Made by a program: the position numbers and the translations under genes. A model generated the notes under the pieces. That model was not told the DNA's origin. It ran no database searches and saw only the letters and a list, made by a program, of their open reading frames with translations. Shown in pieces: positions 28,797-35,441 of a stretch of DNA of 35,441 nucleotides; positions within the stretch are counted from its first letter, which is position 1, and the number at the start of each line of letters is the position of its first letter. The stretch comes from Actinomycetota bacterium (lineage in GTDB: Bacteria; Actinomycetota; Actinomycetes; Nanopelagicales; Nanopelagicaceae), in the NCBI GenBank assembly GCA_947452525.1, contig CANGCW010000002.1:1-35441 (forward strand), in the 5' to 3' direction.

Positions 28797-31315
28797 TAAG
28801 AGAGGATTCTTTCGTTTGAGGAGTCGAAGAGTGGTGTTGCGCCAACAACTGCAACGGTGCATGGGTACTGCTCGCCGAGGTACTCAACGAGGAACTTTGC
28901 ACCTTCAACTGCAAGCTCTGTTGGAAGGTATGACATCAGCGCATGCTTTCCGATTGATGGAACTGAACCTGCGCTTGTTACATAAGAACGACGACCATGT
29001 GCATCAACGACTGGGCCACCATCGAGCGTAAGGATTGGCTCCTTGCCCATCATGTAGCGCTTCTCCCCTGACTTGGATGTGTGATCATCAACAGTCAAGG
29101 TAACGAGCATTGCTACTGGCTTCTCCTCGCGGTGCTTGAGATGTGCAGCCTTACCGATGAACTCTTGCTCCTTCAGCTTTGGTGTTGCCATTCCAGCTTC
29201 AAGGACGTTGTACTCGGTCTCGAGCTCAGCGCCGTATGCACGGTAGCTCTTCTCGAGGCGACCTGTTGTTCCATAGACACCGATACCTACTGGGATGAGG
29301 CCGTGGTTCTTACCGGACTCCCAGAGGTGATCCCAGAGCTGTGCACCCTGCTCGATTGGAACGTAGAACTCCCAACCAAGATCTCCGACATAAGAGATTC
29401 GTGATGCAAGAACGCGGAGCGTTCCGATCTCGATGACCTTGCATGTACTGAACTTGAATGCCTCATGGCTCATATCTGTCGTTGTGCAAGCCTGAACTAT
29501 CTTGCGAGCATTAGGACCCCAGATACCAACTGTTGTGTATGCAGATGTAAGGTCAACAATCTGCGCCGAGCCATCTTCAGGAAGTTGATCGCTAAACCAC
29601 TTCTTATCTGCCATACCGTGTGCGCCACCTGTGACAACGCGGAAATGATTCTTACCAAGGCGCATGATGGTGAGATCTGAGACGAAGCCACCGTTCTGTG
29701 CAAGCACAGGTGTGTAGACAACGCGGCCAATTGCAACATCCATCTGACGAAGCGCAACCTTCTGCACGAGTGCAAGTGCACCTGGTCCGGTTACATCAAA
29801 GAGTGCAAACGCTGAGAGGTCAACGATTCCAGCAGTCTCACGCATCTGAAGGTGCTCTGCGTTGATGATCGGTGACCACCAACGTGACTCCCACTCTGAT
29901 GTACGCGGCATGACTTTGTCGCCGAACTTTGCAACGAGATCCTTGTTGCTCTCGTACCAGAATGGACGCTCCCAGCCAGCAGTCTCATAGAAGACTGCGC
30001 CGAGATCCGCCTCTTGCTTATAGAAAGGAGAGATACGGACATTACGGTTTGATGACCACTGTTCATTAGGGTGAACGATTCCGTAGGTCTTATTGAAGCC
30101 CTCACTACAACGCTGCTTCACGTGGAATGTTGACTTCTGGTGCTCGTGGAAACGAGCAATGTTTGATGCGTGGAGATCAATCTCAGATTGTCCGAGAACC
30201 ATCCACTCTGCAACAGCCTTACCTGTTCCTGGGCCTTCCTTCACCCAGACAGCTGCGCAAGACCAGAGGCCCTTAACTTCAGGCGTCTCACCGAGAATTG
30301 GCATTCCATCTGGTGTGAGAGAGAGGATGCCGTTAATTGCATACTTCTCACGAACATTCTCATCGCCGACGATGGATGGAACGAGCTCGTACGAGTGCTC
30401 ATCTTGGAGATCGAAGTCAGCCTGTGTGAATGCGAACTCTGTTGGTGAGAGCGCTGCTGCTGCATTTGATGGAATATCTTCTGGTGAGTAAAGGATCGGG
30501 CGGTGAGCATATGAGCCGACCTCAAGGCCAGTTCCATGCTGACGCTCGTACATATTTGTATCCATGTCACGGATGATTGGCCATTCGATATCGCCCTTTG
30601 TATCTGCGAAGAATGGGACAGGTCCGATGTCCTTCATCTGGTGAACAGCTGGTGTCAGTGGAATAGATGCGCCAGCCATTGCTGCAAGCTTTGGTGACCA
30701 GCAACCTGTTGCAATAACAACATACTCAGCTTCGATACGACCCTGGTCAGTTACGACAGCCTTAATGCGGCCATCCTCAACCTCCATGGAGATTACTTCA
30801 ATGTTTGCAAATGTCTGCGCTGAACCCATCTCGACAGCCTTCTCGCGCATAAGTGTTCCAGCACGGAGTGAATCCACAACACCCACTGTTGGCTGGTAGT
30901 AACCACCGACGATTACGCTCTCTTCGATGTAAGGAACGAGCTCCTTGATCTCTGCAGGAGTAACGATCTTTCCGCCTTCTACGCCCCATGACTTAGCAGA
31001 TGTAATACGGCGAGCAAGCTCTTGCATGCGCTCTGGAGTACGAGCAACTTCAATTCCGCCGCATTCGGTGAATGTGTTGAGCTCCTTGTATTGGCGCATG
31101 GAGTCAGCGGTGATTGCGGTCATCTCCTTTGAGTGATCGACTGGGAAGATAAAGTTGGATGCGTGACCTGTTGATCCACCAGGATTAGGAAGTGGTCCCT
31201 TATCAATCTGCACGAGGTCTTTCCAACCAAGACGTGCGAGATGGTAAAGAAGTGAGTTGCCGACGATTCCTGCGCCAATAACAACACACTTTGCCTTATT
31301 TGGTAGAGCGCTCAC
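28796..31315 (-). CDS. Dimethylglycine/sarcosine dehydrogenase-like flavoprotein (DAO domain + GcvT-type aminomethyltransferase domains)
   Basis: 839 aa; CVVIGAGIVGNSLLYHLARLGWKDLVQIDKGPLPNPGGSTGHASNFI and C-terminal GcvT-like (MRETAGIVDLSAFALFDVTGPGAL..., YVGDLGWEFYVPIEQGAQLWDHL). GTG start with SD AAGGGAG. Confidence 0.88.
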   Translation of the reverse strand: MSALPNKAKCVVIGAGIVGNSLLYHLARLGWKDLVQIDKGPLPNPGGSTGHASNFIFPVDHSKEMTAITADSMRQYKELNTFTECGGIEVARTPERMQELARRITSAKSWGVEGGKIVTPAEIKELVPYIEESVIVGGYYQPTVGVVDSLRAGTLMREKAVEMGSAQTFANIEVISMEVEDGRIKAVVTDQGRIEAEYVVIATGCWSPKLAAMAGASIPLTPAVHQMKDIGPVPFFADTKGDIEWPIIRDMDTNMYERQHGTGLEVGSYAHRPILYSPEDIPSNAAAALSPTEFAFTQADFDLQDEHSYELVPSIVGDENVREKYAINGILSLTPDGMPILGETPEVKGLWSCAAVWVKEGPGTGKAVAEWMVLGQSEIDLHASNIARFHEHQKSTFHVKQRCSEGFNKTYGIVHPNEQWSSNRNVRISPFYKQEADLGAVFYETAGWERPFWYESNKDLVAKFGDKVMPRTSEWESRWWSPIINAEHLQMRETAGIVDLSAFALFDVTGPGALALVQKVALRQMDVAIGRVVYTPVLAQNGGFVSDLTIMRLGKNHFRVVTGGAHGMADKKWFSDQLPEDGSAQIVDLTSAYTTVGIWGPNARKIVQACTTTDMSHEAFKFSTCKVIEIGTLRVLASRISYVGDLGWEFYVPIEQGAQLWDHLWESGKNHGLIPVGIGVYGTTGRLEKSYRAYGAELETEYNVLEAGMATPKLKEQEFIGKAAHLKHREEKPVAMLVTLTVDDHTSKSGEKRYMMGKEPILTLDGGPVVDAHGRRSYVTSAGSVPSIGKHALMSYLPTELAVEGAKFLVEYLGEQYPCTVAVVGATPLFDSSNERILS

Positions 31316-31357
31316 TTTTTCTCCCTTATTACTTTTCTAGTGGATTTTTTCTTACAA

Positions 31358-32029
31358 CTACAGAGATTTACGGATTGTGGTTTCAAAGCCTTCGACATGG
31401 TCACGCATTGCATGAGCCGCTACCTCTGGATCGTTATCGCGCATCGCAACAAGAAGTGCGCGATGTTCCATAATTGCCGCAGATAGGTTGTCTACCTTCT
31501 CAAGTGCCAAGAACCAGATACGGAGCGCATGCGCGTAGTACTGGTTCAGAGTGGACTCAAGAAATTCATTATGTGTGCAGGCATAGATATGGTGATGAAT
31601 TCGCTGATCGAGTTGAATCAGCCATGACATATCTGCCTGGCCCTGGATGCGATCAATCTCTGCGATGAGTGATTCAGTGATTGCGCGATCTTCTGGGGTT
31701 GAGCGCTGTGCAGCGAGCGCAGCAGCTTTAATCTCCAGTGTTGCGCGAACTTCAGAGAGCGCTGCAAGATTCTTTACATCGACACCGGCAACAAACATGC
31801 CGCGGCGTGGATAGACATCAACAAGGTGCTCATTTGCTAAGAGGCGGATCGCTTCGCGAATTGGCGTGCGACCAAAGCCGAGTTGATTCATCAGATCTTG
31901 CTCGGACATCAGCGAGCCAGGTTCAAATTCCAGGGTAATGATCTTGCTGCGGATGACCTGGTAGGCCTCCTCTGCCAACGACTCCCCCATAGCGCCATTG
32001 GCGTTGAGGATCAGGGCAGCGGTGCTCAT
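31358..32029 (-). CDS. GntR-family (FadR/FCD-type) transcriptional regulator
   Basis: Winged HTH SLAEEAYQVIRSKIITLEFEPGSLMSEQDLMNQLGFGRTPIREAIRLLANEHLVDVYPRRGMFV plus FCD-like C-terminal domain. Confidence 0.9.
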   Translation of the reverse strand: MSTAALILNANGAMGESLAEEAYQVIRSKIITLEFEPGSLMSEQDLMNQLGFGRTPIREAIRLLANEHLVDVYPRRGMFVAGVDVKNLAALSEVRATLEIKAAALAAQRSTPEDRAITESLIAEIDRIQGQADMSWLIQLDQRIHHHIYACTHNEFLESTLNQYYAHALRIWFLALEKVDNLSAAIMEHRALLVAMRDNDPEVAAHAMRDHVEGFETTIRKSL

Positions 32030-32035
32030 GCTGGG

Positions 32036-32060
32036 AATCGTATATCAGTGATATACGATT
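32036..32060. promoter_or_regulatory. Perfect 25-bp palindrome AATCGTATATCA-G-TGATATACGATT, probable GntR operator
   Basis: 12-bp perfect arms around one base, directly 5' of the GntR start codon. Confidence 0.8.
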
Positions 32061-32082
32061 TTCTAGAGTTTAAGCGCCTTTT

Positions 32083-32985
32083 TTAAGCGAGCACAGCGGC
32101 AATTGCCGCCGTATGGGCAGGGGTCGAGCCACAGCATGAGCCGACGGCATTGATCCCCAACTCCTTCATCTGGCGTGCATAGGTCGCCATCTCCTCAGGG
32201 GTTCCCTCGTATATAAAGGTATCCCCGACCAGCTTAGGTAGGCCTGAATTGGACTGGGTAATAAGGAATACGCCTGAATCAGCCGTGGGGGCGCCTGACT
32301 TATCCCGCTCGGCGGCTAGTTCTCCGGCAATCACCAGCATCTCATCGACCCCGCGGCCGCAGTTCGCGCCAATGATGCGAACGCCCAGGGCTGAGAGGGC
32401 AGCGACCGCCATCCCTGGCTTTACCCCCATCATCGTCCGAAGGTTGGTATCAAAGGAGAGGGTTGTGGCGATCGGGAGCCCGGGTGCCACGGCTTGGGCG
32501 GCTTTCACCGCCGCCTCTATCTCGCCCAAATCACTCATAGTCTCAATGAGGATTCCATCCACTCCGCCCTCAGCGAGCGCAGCAATCTGTTCAGCAAAAA
32601 TCTCTTGAGCGCCCTTGAGGCTCAGCGTGCCCATCGGCTCCATTAACTCACCACTCGGTCCAACATCGCCCATGACAAATGTTCCGGGGTGGCGATCTGC
32701 GACGCGCCGAGCAATCTGCGCACCCGCAATATTTAACTCAGCGAGGCGATCCTCAAGCCCATGCATCTGCAGACGGCCACGAGTTCCACCAAAGGTATTT
32801 GTTGTAATCATGCGAGCGCCGGCTGCGGCATATTGCTCGAGCACATCTTCAACGCGGTCTGGATGTTCAACATTCCAGAGTTCAGGAGCTCCGCCGTCGG
32901 TCAGGCCAACGTTCTGCAGCATCGTCCCCATGGCACCATCAACAGCTAGTACGCCCTTACTCAACGCCTCATAAAGCGCGCTCAT
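32083..32985 (-). CDS. Homocysteine S-methyltransferase family protein (possibly betaine-homocysteine methyltransferase)
   Basis: VLAVDGAMGTMLQNVGL, MITTNTFGG, GANCGRGVDEM and GSCCGSTPAHTAAI zinc-binding motifs. Confidence 0.88.
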   Translation of the reverse strand: MSALYEALSKGVLAVDGAMGTMLQNVGLTDGGAPELWNVEHPDRVEDVLEQYAAAGARMITTNTFGGTRGRLQMHGLEDRLAELNIAGAQIARRVADRHPGTFVMGDVGPSGELMEPMGTLSLKGAQEIFAEQIAALAEGGVDGILIETMSDLGEIEAAVKAAQAVAPGLPIATTLSFDTNLRTMMGVKPGMAVAALSALGVRIIGANCGRGVDEMLVIAGELAAERDKSGAPTADSGVFLITQSNSGLPKLVGDTFIYEGTPEEMATYARQMKELGINAVGSCCGSTPAHTAAIAAVLA

Positions 32986-33278
32986 TACTGAACCAAACTC
33001 TCAAGGTATGCGTTGACTTCGGCGTCGCCAAACTTCTCTTCTAACTCCTTGGCCGTTTTTTCGGCGACTTCGAGCGGTGAGCCATCGCTCTCCACCCACT
33101 CGCTCTTGCTCCATCCATTCATATATGCATCCGCATCGATAGCGCCCATACGCATGGCGGCTTCATCAATCGCCTCCTGCAAACGGCTCGCGAGGGAGAC
33201 CTTTACCTGCTCTTCGCCTTCTCGGGCAACGACTAATGAAGGTAGAGAATTCCACCATGTGATTTGATACTGAGCCAT
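32985..33278 (-). CDS. Small PF13769 'virulence factor' domain-like protein
   Basis: 97 aa MAQYQITWWNSLPSLVVAREGEEQVKVSLASRLQEAIDEAAMRMGAIDADAYMNGWSKSEW..., consistent with this family as recalled; 1-bp overlap with 32083-32985. Confidence 0.65.
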   Translation of the reverse strand: MAQYQITWWNSLPSLVVAREGEEQVKVSLASRLQEAIDEAAMRMGAIDADAYMNGWSKSEWVESDGSPLEVAEKTAKELEEKFGDAEVNAYLESLVQ

Positions 33279-33309
33279 CTCATCTCCCCGATTGATTTAC
33301 TCTTACTGC

Positions 33310-34074
33310 ATGAAGGCGAATTCCAAAATAACGACAGTGTTCGCGAGTATCTCGCTCATTTTGGTAGGTGCATTCTATTCTCCTGATACCCCTATCGCTA
33401 GTGCCGACTCGACACTCACTGTCTTCGCGGCTTCCAGCATGAGCGAAGTACTGACCAAAATTGGCAGTGATTACAGAAGGGCTAATCCGGGCACAAGTAT
33501 TACATTCTCTTTCCTAGCCTCCTCCGCCTTGGCAACACAGATCAATAACGGCGCCCCAGCTGATCTCTTCATCTCCGCCTCGCTCGTTGATATCCAGAAG
33601 GTGAGGTCAAAGATCTCAACGATTACTCCCTTCCTGAAGAATCGCGTTGTGATTGGGGTTCCTAAGCACTCGGCGCTCCTCCGAAGCAAAGACTTGAACA
33701 GCTCCTCTGTTAAATGGATTCAATGCGTACACACCGCACCATGTGGAGTTGCTGCAGATACCGCACTAGCCGCCGAGCGGGTCGTGACAGGAAAGCCAGT
33801 CTCATTAGAGGCAAACGCTTCTGCTGTTGTCGCAAAGGTCTTAGCCGGTGAGGCGGATGCGGGAATTATGTACCACACCGATGTCATGGCTCACTCGAAG
33901 GAGCTGCGCGCGATTGGATTTAGGAAAGGGGCCTCTGCCCAAACGACCTACGCGCTAGGTGTTATTGATTCGAGCGCGAATGTCTCGAGTGCTGAGCTCT
34001 TTAAGGCGTACATCATCTCTCCTAAGGTGCTGACATATCTCAACCACCGCGGCTTCACTCTCATTTCAAAGTAA
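33310..34074 (+). CDS. modA: Molybdate ABC transporter substrate-binding protein
   Basis: Signal peptide, LTVFAASSMSEVLTKIGSDYRRANPGTSITFSFLASSALATQINNGAPADLFISAS. Start taken as ATG at 33310. Confidence 0.92.
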   Translation: MKANSKITTVFASISLILVGAFYSPDTPIASADSTLTVFAASSMSEVLTKIGSDYRRANPGTSITFSFLASSALATQINNGAPADLFISASLVDIQKVRSKISTITPFLKNRVVIGVPKHSALLRSKDLNSSSVKWIQCVHTAPCGVAADTALAAERVVTGKPVSLEANASAVVAKVLAGEADAGIMYHTDVMAHSKELRAIGFRKGASAQTTYALGVIDSSANVSSAELFKAYIISPKVLTYLNHRGFTLISK

Positions 34075-34083
34075 CCTATCCCT

Positions 34084-34872
34084 GTGAAGAGGCGCGTCGA
34101 CAAGTTATCAGGCAGTGTCGCCGTTCTTGCCGCGCTCGTCATCGCTCTTCCGATTTTTGCTATTCTGCAGAGAGTCTCATGGAGCAATTTCTTATCCGGA
34201 CTAAAGAGTAACGATTCGCTCTCTGCTATTTACTTGACTCTTTGGAGTTCTCTCCTCGCCACGGCCATCTGCATCTTTCTAGGAGTGCCACTTGGTTGGT
34301 ATCTCGCACGAGGAGAGGAACGATTCACCAAACTTCTCCGCCCCGTTGTTCTCGCTCCGATTGTTCTCCCACCAACTGTCGCAGGTATGGCGCTACTTGC
34401 ACTCATGGGTCGCCGTGGCTTGCTTGGCCAATTTATTTACAATGCGACAGGTTGGGCTGCACCATTCACCAGCGTCGCAGTAGTCCTCGCAGGGATCTTT
34501 GTTGGGCTTCCATTTCTTACGCTCATTGTTGAATCCGGATTTCGCAAACTCTCCCCTGAGATTGAGGATGCTGCGATCACCGATCGCGCAACCAACTTCC
34601 ATCTCTTCTCACTCATTGCGCTGCCTCAATCCCGAAGTGTGATTGCAACTGGCGCAGTGCTCGCCTGGGCGCGATCTGTTGGCGAGTTCGGAGCGACAAT
34701 GATGTTTGCAGGTTCGTTACCTGGCACTACGCAGACTTGGTCGATGCAGGTCTATCAGCAAATGGAGAGTGACCCATCCAGCGCTTATGCGTTAAGTGCA
34801 GTAATGATCTTCATAGCGATCGCAGTGATTTATGCATTGCGCAACCAACTTCGGAGCGCCTTTACCTCTTAG
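34084..34872 (+). CDS. modB: Molybdate ABC transporter permease
   Basis: LGWYLARGEERFTKLLRPVVLAPIVLPPTVAGMALLALMGRRGLLG, ARSVGEFGATMMFAGSLPGTTQTWSMQVYQQME. Confidence 0.92.
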   Translation: MKRRVDKLSGSVAVLAALVIALPIFAILQRVSWSNFLSGLKSNDSLSAIYLTLWSSLLATAICIFLGVPLGWYLARGEERFTKLLRPVVLAPIVLPPTVAGMALLALMGRRGLLGQFIYNATGWAAPFTSVAVVLAGIFVGLPFLTLIVESGFRKLSPEIEDAAITDRATNFHLFSLIALPQSRSVIATGAVLAWARSVGEFGATMMFAGSLPGTTQTWSMQVYQQMESDPSSAYALSAVMIFIAIAVIYALRNQLRSAFTS

Positions 34873-35441
34873 AAACGTGGGATGGGAAGCCAGCGCGCGG
34901 ATCCACCTACGGGGGTCTTCCCCGCGTTCAGCACCGCAAAGCCAGTTGAATGAGCCAGGCCGCGCAACATATTGCTACCAATCTTCTGTGCTGGATAGAA
35001 CTTTCCATCTTCAATAACGCCTGCTACGAGGCGATTGAATTCAGCTGGACTCTCGAGCTCTTCGCCAAGCACAACTTCAGCTAATTCGTGAGAGAAGTTC
35101 AACCCTTGTAGTGATGCAATGAGTGGCTGACCAAGCGAGGCGATACAGACGAGTGCCGATTGCGGATTACCCGGCAGTCCTAGGTAGGCAACACGCCGCC
35201 CGGTTGAATCAGCTAACTCTGCAAGAAGCGATGGATGGCCGGGACGAGCCTTTACGCGATCTATTAAATATGTAGCGCCAAGCTCATCGAGAAGTGGATG
35301 AACATGATCGCGGGGACCATCTGCTGTTCCGCCAGTTGTAACGATGAGATCTACCTTATCCACAACTTCTTTAACCGCATCCACGAGTGATGAGAACTCA
35401 TCATCGATAAAGCGCTCAACAACCACCTCTACCCCGAGAAG
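34869..35441 (-). CDS. moeA: Molybdopterin molybdenumtransferase MoeA (C-terminal part; 5' end truncated by window edge)
   Basis: DLIVTTGGTADGPRDHVHPLL, VKARPGHPSLLAEL, VAYLGLPGNPQSALV; frame stays open to 35441. Confidence 0.85.
   Translation of the reverse strand, partial: LLGVEVVVERFIDDEFSSLVDAVKEVVDKVDLIVTTGGTADGPRDHVHPLLDELGATYLIDRVKARPGHPSLLAELADSTGRRVAYLGLPGNPQSALVCIASLGQPLIASLQGLNFSHELAEVVLGEELESPAEFNRLVAGVIEDGKFYPAQKIGSNMLRGLAHSTGFAVLNAGKTPVGGSARWLPIPRF

Noticed and set aside
31464-31473. TGTTCCATAA half-site of the IclR-type motif inside the gntR coding region
   Set aside because: Only one half matches and it is in coding sequence; likely chance.
1-35441. CRISPR, transposon, tRNA, rRNA or riboswitch
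   Set aside because: No regular direct repeats, transposase, tRNA-like cloverleaf or known riboswitch (including cobalamin) could be recognised by eye; a Rfam/tRNAscan run would be needed to exclude small ones.

Overview
The window looks like a bacterial chromosomal segment, probably Actinomycetota judging by gene style and a leaderless-type promoter (inference only). From about 3.4 kb to the right edge it is dominated by what reads as a largely self-contained choline / glycine-betaine catabolic island. Parts recognised: a betaine ABC importer (SBP, fused tandem permease, ATPase); choline dehydrogenase and betaine-aldehyde dehydrogenase; a non-pyrrolysine MttB-family methyltransferase with corrinoid protein, methyl-THF:corrinoid methyltransferase and RACo/ASKHA reactivase; a split MetV-like/MetF pair; formate-THF ligase; a FdsABG-type NAD-linked formate dehydrogenase whose alpha subunit appears to carry a C-terminal FdsD domain; a dimethylglycine/sarcosine dehydrogenase with its own EtfAB; and a homocysteine/betaine S-methyltransferase. 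Molybdenum-cofactor functions (FdhD, MoaD-like, ModAB, MoeA) are interleaved. DUF1638 and PF13769 'virulence factor' proteins are embedded as accessory genes. A 17-19 bp inverted repeat (TGTTCCA-NNTTA-TGGAACA) occurs upstream of three separate units and is a candidate operator for the island's IclR regulator. A perfect 25-bp palindrome overlaps a predicted leaderless promoter of the GntR regulator. The left flank (1-3410) holds unrelated-looking genes. No rRNA, tRNA, CRISPR or transposon was recognised. All family assignments come from reading the translated motifs; no database search was run.
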